Assembly: GCF_017948675.1 (NCBI RefSeq)
Contig: NZ_JAGFBU010000001.1
Coordinates: forward strand, 558,001-622,000
DNA: 64,000 nt
Source of the DNA: Flavobacterium flabelliforme
GTDB taxonomy: Bacteria; Bacteroidota; Bacteroidia; Flavobacteriales; Flavobacteriaceae
Direction: 5' to 3'
Shown: positions 36,576-46,405 of the stretch, in pieces
How the letters are laid out: each line of letters opens with the position of its first letter
How positions within the stretch are numbered: the stretch's first letter is position 1
The notes under the pieces: model-generated
Database searches by the model: none
What the model was told of the DNA's origin: nothing
What the model saw: only the letters and a program-made list of their open reading frames with translations
Program-made: the position numbers and the translations under genes

Positions 36576-38969
36576 ATGTCAAAACCACATTCATTCTTGC
36601 TATTTTTTTTATTATTCTTAAATCTTAGCGCTTTTAGTCAAAAAAAGACACTTTTAACAAAATTTACTACAGAAAACATAATTATTGATGGAAAAATAGA
36701 GGAAGAAATATGGAAAACAGCAGCTCTTGCATCTGATTTTGTTATGTTTGAACCTGATAATGGCAAACCGATAAATGCAACAAAAAAAACTGAAGTGAAA
36801 ATTGTCTATGATAACGATGCTATTTATATTGCAGCCTTACTTTATGATGATGAGCCTACTAAAATTAAAAAAGAAATCACCAATCGGGATGTTTTTGGTG
36901 TCTCTGATCATTTTTCGGTTTACATAAATGGATTTAACGATGGACAGCAGGATTTCCGATTTTTTGTAAGTGCAGCAGGCGTGCAAATGGATTGTATAGC
37001 CACTGAAGATTCTGAGGATTTTACTTGGGACGCTATTTGGGATAGTCAAGTAAATATAACTGATTTTGGTTGGATTGTAGAAATGAAAATTCCGTATGCT
37101 GCTTTGCGATTTTCTAAAGCGAATAAACAAACATGGGGTTTGAATTTTATGCGAGAAATTAAAAGAGACGTACAAAAATATACCTGGAATCACATTGATA
37201 CAAAAATTGGAGCAGTGATTCCGCAAGCAGGAATACTTGAAGGAATTGAAAACATAAAAACACCTACTCGCCTATTTCTGATTCCTTACACCTCAGCCTA
37301 TTATCAACAAAGTGACATTGGCTCTGACACCACCCTAAAAGCGGGACTTGATATCAAATATGGCATCAACGATTCCTTTACATTAGATGCTATTTTAGTA
37401 CCCGATTTTGGACAAACAAAATTTGATAATGCTATTTTAAATTTACTCCCTTTTGAACAAAAATTTGAAGAAAACAGACCCTTTTTTACTGAGGGAACAG
37501 ATTTATTTAACAAAGGAGGTTTGTTCTATTCCAGAAGAATTGGAGGAGAACCAAGTGCGTATCCTAATCTTACGGATGAGGAAGAAATAACAAACTATCC
37601 TAGCACAGTGAATTTATTAAATGCTGTAAAAATATCTGGGCGTACAGAGAAAGGATTAGGAATAGGCTTTTTGAATGCCATTACAGAAAAAACGAAAGCG
37701 ACTATTTTTAATTCCTTGACCAACGAAAAAAGAAAAGAAGTTATTGAACCTTTAACAAATTACAATGTTTTAGTACTCGACCAAAGATTCAATCAAAATT
37801 CCTCTGTTTCTTTTGTAAATGCCAATACTACTAGAAATGGAGAATTTAGAGATGCTAATACTTCTGCCTTAGTTTTTGACCTGAACACAAAGCAAAATAC
37901 CTATAATTTATATGGAGATTTTAAGTTTAGCCATGTAAATACGCTTGAAGATTATAATGGATACAAAACAGCATTAAACTTTGAAAAAACAAGTGGAAGA
38001 TATCGTTATTTATTTTCAGGAAAATACATCTCAGAAAACTATGATATAAATGACTTAGGAATTGTTTTTTACACCAATTACCACAGTGCTCTTGCAAATG
38101 GAAGTTATAGAATATTAAATCCAACAAAAGTATTTAACACCTTAAAGATTGAACAAGAACTTAATTTAGAAATTCAAAATACTACGGGAAAAATTCAAGA
38201 AAACTGGTATAAAACGGTATTCAAAGGCACCTCATTAAACAATGATTATTTTGAGTTAGGAATTGTTTTAAACCCACTAGAATCCTTTGATTTTTATGAG
38301 CCACGCGAGTACGGAAGTTATGTATATATACCAAAAAGAATTGCTTCTTATTTTGGTTTTGAATTGAATAGAAATAATCCATTAACGCTAGACATGACGG
38401 TCAATTTCACAAAATATGATGAACAAAAAAGAATTACAAGCGGATTATACATAAGTCCAAAATATAGATTTAATGATAAAATATCATTGGCCTACGCATT
38501 AGAATACACCAAAATGAAAAACGATCGAGGTTGGGTTGACTCTAATAATTCAGGAATTATTTTTACCGAACGCAATCGGGAGATCCTTCAGAACGATCTT
38601 ACCGGAAAATATTCGTTAAACAATAAAATGACTATAAATCTTACTGCCAGATATTATTGGTCCTATTCTAAAAACCATGATTTTTTTACTTTACAAAACA
38701 ACGGTTACTTGGCTCCAAACAGCACTTACAATTTAAATAAAGACCGAAATTTTAATTCATGGAATTTTGATTTATCCTATTCGTGGTGGTTTGCTCCAGG
38801 AAGTGAAATTTCAGTTTTATACCGTAATTACGGTCTTGAGAGAGCAAGTACGGTAGAAAAAGAGGTGTCAAAAAATCTTAAAAACATTTTTAATAGTGAT
38901 CTTACCAATGTACTTTCAATAAGCTTGCGTTATTTTATTGATTATAACGTTATAAAAAACAAATTTTAA
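36576..38969 (+). CDS. CBM9-like / DUF5916-type outer membrane protein, copy 1
   Basis: A 797-residue exported protein; signal peptide ends near SAFSQKK (22). The first 240 residues form a carbohydrate-binding-module-9-like domain (IDGKIEEEIWKTA, then VKIVYDNDAIYIAALLYDDEP, NGFNDGQQDFRFFVSAAG, GWIVEMKIPYAALRF). The rest is rich in alternating beta strands and ends in YFIDYNVIKNKF, a barrel-like C-terminus. Known homologues are outer-membrane proteins of unknown role. A close paralogue follows after 124 bases. Confidence 0.85.
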   Translation: MSKPHSFLLFFLLFLNLSAFSQKKTLLTKFTTENIIIDGKIEEEIWKTAALASDFVMFEPDNGKPINATKKTEVKIVYDNDAIYIAALLYDDEPTKIKKEITNRDVFGVSDHFSVYINGFNDGQQDFRFFVSAAGVQMDCIATEDSEDFTWDAIWDSQVNITDFGWIVEMKIPYAALRFSKANKQTWGLNFMREIKRDVQKYTWNHIDTKIGAVIPQAGILEGIENIKTPTRLFLIPYTSAYYQQSDIGSDTTLKAGLDIKYGINDSFTLDAILVPDFGQTKFDNAILNLLPFEQKFEENRPFFTEGTDLFNKGGLFYSRRIGGEPSAYPNLTDEEEITNYPSTVNLLNAVKISGRTEKGLGIGFLNAITEKTKATIFNSLTNEKRKEVIEPLTNYNVLVLDQRFNQNSSVSFVNANTTRNGEFRDANTSALVFDLNTKQNTYNLYGDFKFSHVNTLEDYNGYKTALNFEKTSGRYRYLFSGKYISENYDINDLGIVFYTNYHSALANGSYRILNPTKVFNTLKIEQELNLEIQNTTGKIQENWYKTVFKGTSLNNDYFELGIVLNPLESFDFYEPREYGSYVYIPKRIASYFGFELNRNNPLTLDMTVNFTKYDEQKRITSGLYISPKYRFNDKISLAYALEYTKMKNDRGWVDSNNSGIIFTERNREILQNDLTGKYSLNNKMTINLTARYYWSYSKNHDFFTLQNNGYLAPNSTYNLNKDRNFNSWNFDLSYSWWFAPGSEISVLYRNYGLERASTVEKEVSKNLKNIFNSDLTNVLSISLRYFIDYNVIKNKF

Positions 38970-39093
38970 TTTTTCTATAATAAATTGTAACAATGACTTA
39001 AAAAGAGAGTCTATTAAAAAAACTATTAAGTACGTCGGCAACTTGTTCCTATCATGCTATTTTGGTTTTATAATCATCATTATCAATCAAAAT

Positions 39094-41511
39094 ATGAAGA
39101 ACTCGCTTTTACTTTGTTTTTTATTCATTTCCTTATTTGGCTACAGCCAAAAAAAAATCTTACAGACTAAATTTATTTCAGAAAAAATTGAAATTGATGG
39201 AAAGCTTGACGAAACTATTTGGCAATCGGCTCCAATTGCTAGTGATTTTGTTATGTTGACACCGGATAATGGAAAAAAAATCCCAGAAAATAAGAGAACT
39301 GAAATTAGAGTATTATATGATAACGACGCTGTATATATAGGTGCTTTATTATATGATGAAAGTCCAGATAAAATCTTAAAAGAAATTACTCAAAGAGATA
39401 ATTTTGGTACTTCGGATCTTTTTGGTGTTTTCATAAATGGGTTCAATGACGGGCAGCAAGATTTCCAGTTTTTCGTAAACGCAGCTGATGGTCAAGCCGA
39501 TTGTATTACCACTGATTCTAATGGAGAGGATTATTCCTGGGATGCCGTTTGGAAAAGCAAAGCGGTTATTACAGACAAAGGTTGGGTTGTAGAAATGCGA
39601 ATCCCTTATGCAGCGTTACGGTTTTCAGCAGAAGACAAACAAACTTGGGGTCTTAATTTTTTTAGAGAAATTAGACGAGATCGACAAAAATACACTTGGA
39701 ATTTTATCGATACCAAATTAGGAACTTTTACCCAACAAACAGGAATTTTAGAAGGAATTGAAAACATAAAACCACCTACTCGTCTTTTCCTTTTACCGTA
39801 TTCGTCATTTTATATAAATGCGAGTGACAAACAAAAAACAAAAGGAACTCTAAAAGGAGGTTTAGATCTAAAATACGGAATAAATGATGCTTTTACGTTA
39901 GACATGATACTTGTACCCGACTTTGGGCAAACAAAATATGATGACAAAGTCCTTGTTTTAGGTCCTTTTGAACAACAGTTTAATGAAAACAGACCTTTTT
40001 TTACAGAAGGGACAGATTTATTTAGCAAAGGCAACTTGGTTTACTCGAGACGAATTGGAGGAAACCCAAGCATCTATCCAGAAATTAATAATAATGAAGA
40101 AATAATTGATAATCCTGCAAGCGTAAATCTTATAAATGCTTTAAAAATATCAGGAAGAACAAAAGAGGGATTAGGAGTTGGAATCCTAAATGCCGTAACC
40201 GAAAAAACTAAAGCTACCATAAGAAATAATAACACACAAGAAGTAAGAAATGAAGTAGTTGAACCCTTAACCAATTACAATGTTTTAGTTTTAGACCAAC
40301 GTTTTCGCAAAAACTCATCAATTACTTTTGTAAATACAAATGTAACACGAAATGGCAGTTACAGAGACGGAAACGTGAGTGCTTTAGTTTGGGATTTAAA
40401 TACTAAAAAAAATACATACAGCCTAACTGGAGATTTTAAATACAGTTTCGTCAATGATATCGAAAACAAAAAAGGAGTTAATTCTCAATTGAATTTTTCT
40501 GAAACTAGTGGAAAGTTTCGTTATGGAATTGGTGCAGACATCACTACCAAAGATTTTGATAATAATGATTTAGGAATTAATTTTGAAACTAATTATTATA
40601 GTTTATACGGAAATGCCAGTTATAGGATTCTCAACTCTACCAAACATTTCAATAGTTTTAGCGCACGATTCGATACCTATTCTCAATTTCATAAAGAGAG
40701 TGGAAAAATTCAATCGGGAAACCTGAACTTTCAAATTAATGCAAATGATAAAAAAAATAGATCTTTATCAATAGGAATTGATGCTAACCCAGTAGAAACT
40801 TATGATTACTACGAATCTCAACAAGCTGATAAATATGTAATTCTTCCTGCTAAAATTGGAGGATTTATTTATATATCAACGAATTATAACAATAGGTTTG
40901 CAATAGATTTTAATCCCTCTTATGCTATTTTTAATGAATCTGGACGAACAACCTATGGTTTTGATTTCGGTCCTAGATACCGTTTTAATGATAAGTTATC
41001 CATTAATTATAATTTCAGCTTTTTTAGAAGAAACAATAACAAAGGACGTATCGACAGTATTGACGATGATCTAAATACAAACACACCAAACACCGTCATT
41101 TTTGCAAATAGAAACGTTATAACATATGCCAATACTTTTTCAGGAAAATATGCTTTAAATAGTCAAATGTCTTTTAATATTTCTTTACGTCATTATTGGT
41201 CTTATGCTGAAAATAAAAACACCTTAGCATTACAAAATAACGGAAGACTTACGGATTTTGCAGGATACACCACTAATAAAAATTCTAGTTTCTATTCTTG
41301 GAATGCTGATTTATCTTATTCGTGGTGGTTTGCGCCAGGCAGTCAAGTTTCTGTCTTGTATCGAAATAACGCAGGTGCTTTTGAAAGAAACATTAATAAG
41401 GATTTTAGAAATAATGTAACTAATTTATTAACTAATGACGCTTTAAATCATACCTTTTCAATTAGCGTTCGTTATTTTATTGATTACAATCAAGTTAAAA
41501 ATAAATTCTAA
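39094..41511 (+). CDS. CBM9-like / DUF5916-type outer membrane protein, copy 2
   Basis: An 805-residue paralogue of the preceding gene with the same plan: signal peptide ending near GYSQKK, CBM9-like domain (IDGKLDETIWQSAPIASDFVM) and beta-barrel, ending in YFIDYNQVKNKF. Long stretches such as ENRPFFTEGTDLF and SYSWWFAPGS are shared by the two. I start at the ATG at 39094, because the longer frame to 39043 places a hydrophobic segment in front of a normal signal peptide. Tandem duplication is evident; substrate or role unknown. Confidence 0.85.
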   Translation: MKNSLLLCFLFISLFGYSQKKILQTKFISEKIEIDGKLDETIWQSAPIASDFVMLTPDNGKKIPENKRTEIRVLYDNDAVYIGALLYDESPDKILKEITQRDNFGTSDLFGVFINGFNDGQQDFQFFVNAADGQADCITTDSNGEDYSWDAVWKSKAVITDKGWVVEMRIPYAALRFSAEDKQTWGLNFFREIRRDRQKYTWNFIDTKLGTFTQQTGILEGIENIKPPTRLFLLPYSSFYINASDKQKTKGTLKGGLDLKYGINDAFTLDMILVPDFGQTKYDDKVLVLGPFEQQFNENRPFFTEGTDLFSKGNLVYSRRIGGNPSIYPEINNNEEIIDNPASVNLINALKISGRTKEGLGVGILNAVTEKTKATIRNNNTQEVRNEVVEPLTNYNVLVLDQRFRKNSSITFVNTNVTRNGSYRDGNVSALVWDLNTKKNTYSLTGDFKYSFVNDIENKKGVNSQLNFSETSGKFRYGIGADITTKDFDNNDLGINFETNYYSLYGNASYRILNSTKHFNSFSARFDTYSQFHKESGKIQSGNLNFQINANDKKNRSLSIGIDANPVETYDYYESQQADKYVILPAKIGGFIYISTNYNNRFAIDFNPSYAIFNESGRTTYGFDFGPRYRFNDKLSINYNFSFFRRNNNKGRIDSIDDDLNTNTPNTVIFANRNVITYANTFSGKYALNSQMSFNISLRHYWSYAENKNTLALQNNGRLTDFAGYTTNKNSSFYSWNADLSYSWWFAPGSQVSVLYRNNAGAFERNINKDFRNNVTNLLTNDALNHTFSISVRYFIDYNQVKNKF

Positions 41512-41626
41512 ATCCATTTATTTTAAAAAAAAGCCCTTTTGATTTTATATTAATCATTTTATTTTAACCAAATCTATATATCTTCAATAGTTAACTGAAT
41601 TGGCGCTAAGGTTTTTAGAAATACTT

Positions 41627-41634
41627 TATCTTTG
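41627..41634 (+). promoter_or_regulatory. Candidate promoter -7 element of gpmI
   Basis: TATCTTTG matches TAnnTTTG and lies 17 bases before the ATG; a TTG occurs 24 bases before it at 41600-41602. Confidence 0.55.
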
Positions 41635-41651
41635 TTTAAAATAACTTAGTG

Positions 41652-43169
41652 ATGAATAAAAAAGTAATTCTTATGATTTTGGACGGTTGGGGAAAATCTC
41701 CAGATCCAAAAATTTCTGCAATCGACAACGCTAATATTCCTTTTATAAATAGCCTATATAAAAATTATCCACATGCTCAACTTCGAACAGACGGTTTGAA
41801 TGTAGGATTACCCGAAGGTCAAATGGGAAACAGCGAAGTGGGACACATGAATCTTGGAGCTGGTAGGATTGTATATCAGGATTTAGCCAAAATTAATTTG
41901 GCCGTGGCCAATCATACTCTCGCTAAGGAACCTGTATTAGTAGATGCTTTTAAATATGCCAAATCACACAATAAAAAAGTACACTTTTTAGGGTTACTTT
42001 CAGATGGTGGCGTACATTCGCACACTTCGCACTTACGAGGTTTAATAGATGCTACGCAAGAACATGGATTGCAAAAAGTTTATGTTCACGCCTTTACTGA
42101 TGGTCGAGATGTGGATCCGAAATCAGGCAAACATTACATTCAAGACTTACAAGATTATATAGCCAATACTTCCGTAAAACTAGCTTCGATCATAGGTCGT
42201 TACTACGCCATGGATAGAGACAGAAGATGGGAAAGAATAAAACTAGCCTATGATCTATTAGTCAACGGAATTGGAACTCATGTTACAAATGCCGTAGCAT
42301 CTATCGAAGAAAGTTACGAAGTTAATGTCACCGACGAATTTATTCATCCTACCGTTATCGTAGATGCATTTGACAAACCACTCGCCACTATAGAAGAAGA
42401 TGATGTGGTTATTTTCTTTAATTTTAGAACAGATCGAGGTCGTGAGCTAACAGAGGTTTTAACTCAAATGGATTGTCACGAACACAACATGCACAAATTA
42501 AACCTGTATTATGTAACACTCACTAATTATGACGAAACTTACAAAAATATAAAAGTCGTTTATAATAAAGACAATATTACAGAGACCCTTGGAGAAGTTT
42601 TAGAGAAAGCGCACAAAAAGCAAATTAGGATTGCGGAAACAGAGAAATATCCGCATGTAACATTTTTCTTTTCTGGTGGTAGAGAATTGCCTTTTGAAGG
42701 AGAATCTCGTATTTTAAAAAATTCTCCAAAAGTAGCTACTTATGATTTACAACCAGAAATGAGTGCTTTTGAATTAGCAGATGCATTAGTCCCTGAACTG
42801 AATAAAGCAGAAGTAGATTTCGTTTGTCTTAATTTTGCAAATGGCGACATGGTTGGTCATACCGGAATAATGAGCGCTGCAATACAAGCTTGTGAAGCGG
42901 TTGATAAATGTGTCGAAAAAGTAATTTCAGCTGCCTTAGCCAATAATTACACCACTATAGTTATAGCAGATCATGGTAATTGCGAAACTATGATTAATCC
43001 TGATGGAAGTCCAAATACAGCACACACCACCAATCCGGTACCAATTATTTTAGTAGATAAAGAGTTGAAAAAAATTCAAAATGGGGTTTTAGGAGATATA
43101 GCACCCACTATTTTAGAGTTAATGGGAATTGAAAAACCTGAAGTTATGACACGTCATTCTTTATTATAA
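41652..43169 (+). CDS. gpmI: 2,3-bisphosphoglycerate-independent phosphoglycerate mutase
   Basis: Glycolytic enzyme interconverting 3- and 2-phosphoglycerate; manganese-dependent alkaline phosphatase superfamily member. The 505-residue protein has the metal Asp in MILDGWG (residues 8-14), the catalytic Ser61 in GQMGNSEVGHMNLGAGR, TDGRDVDPKSG, GRYYAMDRDRRW, and the C-terminal IADHGNCE metal motif. Length is typical. The ATG at 41652 is preferred over the GTG immediately before it. A terminator follows. Confidence 0.97.
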   Translation: MNKKVILMILDGWGKSPDPKISAIDNANIPFINSLYKNYPHAQLRTDGLNVGLPEGQMGNSEVGHMNLGAGRIVYQDLAKINLAVANHTLAKEPVLVDAFKYAKSHNKKVHFLGLLSDGGVHSHTSHLRGLIDATQEHGLQKVYVHAFTDGRDVDPKSGKHYIQDLQDYIANTSVKLASIIGRYYAMDRDRRWERIKLAYDLLVNGIGTHVTNAVASIEESYEVNVTDEFIHPTVIVDAFDKPLATIEEDDVVIFFNFRTDRGRELTEVLTQMDCHEHNMHKLNLYYVTLTNYDETYKNIKVVYNKDNITETLGEVLEKAHKKQIRIAETEKYPHVTFFFSGGRELPFEGESRILKNSPKVATYDLQPEMSAFELADALVPELNKAEVDFVCLNFANGDMVGHTGIMSAAIQACEAVDKCVEKVISAALANNYTTIVIADHGNCETMINPDGSPNTAHTTNPVPIILVDKELKKIQNGVLGDIAPTILELMGIEKPEVMTRHSLL

Positions 43170-43184
43170 ATAAAAAATAAATGC

Positions 43185-43215
43185 AAAAATGCTATCTCAA
43201 AAGGATAGCATTTTT
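43185..43215 (+). terminator. Terminator of gpmI
   Basis: A perfect 12-bp stem AAAAATGCTATC/GATAGCATTTTT with a seven-base loop and a following run of T, 15 bases after the gpmI stop. Confidence 0.9.
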
Positions 43216-43338
43216 TTTATAGAATACTTTAGTTATACATTTTGTTAAACTAGTACTTCTGAATTCTGCCAAACAACGTAGTTAAGGTACCTCAAACATG
43301 AAGAATAGTACAAAAATACAGTGAAACTAATTCATAAA

Positions 43339-44565
43339 TTAAATAAACTGCTCTACAAAATAAATAAACAGACCAACTATACCACCAACAACAGTTCCAT
43401 TAATTCTGATAAATTGTAAATCCTTGCCTACTTCTAATTCTAACTTATCAGCAATTTCTTTTTTGTCCCAACTTTGCACGGAATTAGCAATCAAATCTCC
43501 GATGGCTTTTTTATTTCGAAGTAAAACGCCTAACAAATCAATCTTTAAAAAATTATTAATTTTAGTAGTCATGACTATATCATTTTGAATGGTTAATCCA
43601 AAATTACTAATCATTCGAGCTAAACTTATTTTAATTTTTGATTCCTCACCGTTATTTATATCCTCAGTAACTGCTTTTTTTATTTCCTGCCAAATTGATC
43701 CAATATAATTCTGAAACTCTTCTTTCTGAGTAAAATTTATAATTATGGAGTTAATCTTTTGTTGCATTTCGGGAGCGTTTTTTAACTCTTCAATAAAATT
43801 AAATACATATAAATTTATCTTTTCACGAATAGTACTATCAGGCTCTTTTGCACTATTCAAAAATTCATAAAGTCCATTATAAACCCCTTTTGCAATTTTT
43901 TTATCAGCAACGCCCATGGTGTACCAAGGTGTAGCACTTTTAACTTTCTCATCAATTTCAATCCTATTCGCTTCTAATTCTGCGGCCAAAACGGTCAATA
44001 CATTGGTTATAAATTCAGTTTGTTTATCACTTTTTGATAGTGATTCTAAACCCAAAGCAATCCATTCACTAAAATTTAGCTGTTTCAATTTGATTTCAAA
44101 CTGCTGCTGAATAAAATTTTTAACATCGGTATCATCAATAGTTTTTAGAACAACGGGAATTACATTTTCAACTAATAAAGAAGCAATTTTAGTTGAATTT
44201 TCCTCGTTTTTCAACCAATTAGTTGCTTTAGTAGCAAAATCAAATTCGTCTAATTTTATCTCTAATTTCTCTTTAATTAAAAATTCATCCGAAACAAAAC
44301 TGCCTAAATTCTGACCAATAGCGTCTTTATTATTAGGAATTAAAGCGGTATGCGGAATTGGAATTCCTAATGGATGTTTAAACAACGCTACTACAGCAAA
44401 CCAATCAGCAATTCCGCCTACCATAGCGGCCTCACTAATTGCTTTAAGCCAACCCACTTTATAATGATGCGCTACAAAAAAACAAACCACCGCTATTCCC
44501 AAAACAAATAGCGCAATGTTTTTCATCTTTTTTAAATTTGTTTTTTTGGTTTCATTCGAATTCAT
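43339..44565 (-). CDS. DUF445-family membrane protein
   Basis: A 408-residue protein with two N-terminal hydrophobic segments around ALFVLGIAVVCFFVAH and the family stretch MVGGIADWFAVVALFKHPLGIPIPHTALIPN, a long, mainly helical and charged middle, and a final membrane segment (VGGIVGLFIYFVEQFI). This matches the DUF445 family of inner-membrane proteins (YjiN-like), whose function is unknown. It stands alone between gpmI and map. Confidence 0.9.
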   Translation of the reverse strand: MNSNETKKTNLKKMKNIALFVLGIAVVCFFVAHHYKVGWLKAISEAAMVGGIADWFAVVALFKHPLGIPIPHTALIPNNKDAIGQNLGSFVSDEFLIKEKLEIKLDEFDFATKATNWLKNEENSTKIASLLVENVIPVVLKTIDDTDVKNFIQQQFEIKLKQLNFSEWIALGLESLSKSDKQTEFITNVLTVLAAELEANRIEIDEKVKSATPWYTMGVADKKIAKGVYNGLYEFLNSAKEPDSTIREKINLYVFNFIEELKNAPEMQQKINSIIINFTQKEEFQNYIGSIWQEIKKAVTEDINNGEESKIKISLARMISNFGLTIQNDIVMTTKINNFLKIDLLGVLLRNKKAIGDLIANSVQSWDKKEIADKLELEVGKDLQFIRINGTVVGGIVGLFIYFVEQFI

Positions 44566-44710
44566 AAAATTATTTATTTTTTATTTTACACTAATTTACT
44601 GTTTTGTTTTCAAAGCATTTATTTGATTTCTATCTAATTTTAAAAAAAGAGTATAATAAAAACGCTTTTTATAAATACCGTATGAAACTAATTAAATAAT
44701 TATAAAATCG

Positions 44711-44718
44711 TACTTTTG
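44711..44718 (+). promoter_or_regulatory. Candidate promoter -7 element of map
   Basis: TACTTTTG matches TAnnTTTG and lies 20 bases before the map ATG. Confidence 0.55.
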
Positions 44719-44738
44719 CAAACTGAAAAACAAGTATT

Positions 44739-45557
44739 ATGATTATTGTAAAATCACGTGAAGAAATAGAATTGATGCGCGAAAGTGCGTTGATCGTATC
44801 AAAAACATTAGGAATGGTAGCTTCTGAAATAAAAGAAGGAGTTACTACTTTATATTTAGACAAATTAGCCGAAGAATTTATTCGTGATCATGGTGCAGTA
44901 CCTAGTTTTCTAGGATTATATGGGTTTCCAAACTCATTGTGTATGAGTCCAAATTCTCAAGTGGTACATGGAATTCCAAATAACAAACCATTAGAAAGTG
45001 GCGATGTAATTTCTGTAGACTGTGGCGCTTACAAAAACGGATACCATGGTGATCATGCCTATTCCTTTGAAATTGGCGAAGTAGCTCCAGAAACCAAAAA
45101 ATTACTACAGATTACTAAAGAATCTTTATATGTAGGAATCCGAGAATTAAGATTGGGAAACCGCGTAGAAGATGTTGGAAATGCCATTCAGAAATACACA
45201 GAAGCTCATGGTTACGGAGTAGTTCGTGAATTAGTAGGACACGGCGTGGGTCAAAAAATGCATGAAGATCCTGAAATGCCTAATTATGGTAAAAAAGGAA
45301 GAGGAAAACTTTTTGTAGAAGGAATGGTGGTGGCAATCGAGCCCATGATCAATCTTGGAACAAGAAATATAAAACAACACAAAGACGGTTGGACTATTAC
45401 AACAGCCGACGGAAAACCGAGTGCCCATTTTGAGCATGACGTTGCTATAATTGATGGTAAACCAGAGATATTATCCACTTTTGCTTATGTGTATAAAGCG
45501 TTAGGAATTGTTAGTAATGAAGAAGATGAATTTAGAAAAACACCTTTAGTTCTGTAA
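44739..45557 (+). CDS. map: Type I methionine aminopeptidase
   Basis: Removes the initiator methionine from new proteins. The 272-residue protein has all five metal ligands of the pita-bread fold: D94 and D105 (SVDCGAYKNGYHGDHAY), H168 (VGHGVG), E201 and E232 (AHFEHDVAI). The length is near the E. coli enzyme (264). The stop codon shares one base with the start of the next gene (TAATG), so it is probably translated together with the methyltransferase. Confidence 0.97.
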   Translation: MIIVKSREEIELMRESALIVSKTLGMVASEIKEGVTTLYLDKLAEEFIRDHGAVPSFLGLYGFPNSLCMSPNSQVVHGIPNNKPLESGDVISVDCGAYKNGYHGDHAYSFEIGEVAPETKKLLQITKESLYVGIRELRLGNRVEDVGNAIQKYTEAHGYGVVRELVGHGVGQKMHEDPEMPNYGKKGRGKLFVEGMVVAIEPMINLGTRNIKQHKDGWTITTADGKPSAHFEHDVAIIDGKPEILSTFAYVYKALGIVSNEEDEFRKTPLVL

Positions 45558-46327
45558 TGAAGAAACTTTTTAAACTCGTACTCAACACCATACCGCGCCC
45601 ATTACTGATTCGTTTAAGTTACGTGGCACGTCCTATTATCGCTTTTTCATTAAAAGGAAACAAATTTACCGATCCTATTGACGGAAAAAGTTTTAAATCG
45701 ATGTTGCCTTATGGCTACGAAACGCAAAGAAACAATGTTCTTTCTCCAAGTACACTTTCACTAGAAAGACATCGATTATTATGGTTGTATCTTAAAGATG
45801 AAACTGATTTTTTTACTTCTAAAGAAAAAAAGAAAGTATTACATTTCGCACCAGAACAAGCCTTCTATAAACTATTTAGAAACCAGAAAAATTTAGATTA
45901 CACTACTACGGATTTATTTTCTCCTCTTGCAGATGTAAAAGCAGACATCTGTAATTTACCTTTTCAGGACAATCAATACGATGTTATTCTTTGCAATCAC
46001 GTATTAGAGCACATTCCGGATGATACCAAGGCAATGCAAGAATTATATCGTGTTCTAAAACCGGGCGGAATGGCTATTTTGCAAATTCCTCAGGATTTAA
46101 AAAGAGCAGTTACTTTTGCAGATGATACGATTACCGATCAAAAAGAACGTGCTAAAATTTTCGGACAGTACGATCATGTTCGCATTTACGGAAGGGATTA
46201 TTTTGATAAATTAAGAAGTATTGGTTTTACCGTAGTTGAAGAAGATTATACTAAGAAAATTGCACCCGAATTAGTAGAAAAATATTGCTTAGCTAAAGGA
46301 GAAATTATTCCTGTTTGTTTTAAATAA
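45557..46327 (+). CDS. Class I SAM-dependent methyltransferase
   Basis: A 256-residue methyltransferase-like protein of the type-11 group. After an N-terminal lead-in containing GNKFTDPIDGKSF it has LHFAPEQAFYKLF (motif I region), the acidic TTDLFSP, DVILCNHVLEHIPD and RVLKPGGMAILQIP, all usual for the fold. The acceptor is unknown. It overlaps map by one base and precedes the T9SS plug gene by 78 bases; the order map-methyltransferase seems to be a stable neighbourhood in flavobacteria as far as I recall. Confidence 0.88.
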   Translation: MKKLFKLVLNTIPRPLLIRLSYVARPIIAFSLKGNKFTDPIDGKSFKSMLPYGYETQRNNVLSPSTLSLERHRLLWLYLKDETDFFTSKEKKKVLHFAPEQAFYKLFRNQKNLDYTTTDLFSPLADVKADICNLPFQDNQYDVILCNHVLEHIPDDTKAMQELYRVLKPGGMAILQIPQDLKRAVTFADDTITDQKERAKIFGQYDHVRIYGRDYFDKLRSIGFTVVEEDYTKKIAPELVEKYCLAKGEIIPVCFK

Positions 46328-46405
46328 GATAGTGTTTTAGCAAAAAAAGATTCAAATCTGAATTCTATATAATTTGTTATATTTACCTCTCAGACATTTA
46401 GAAAG

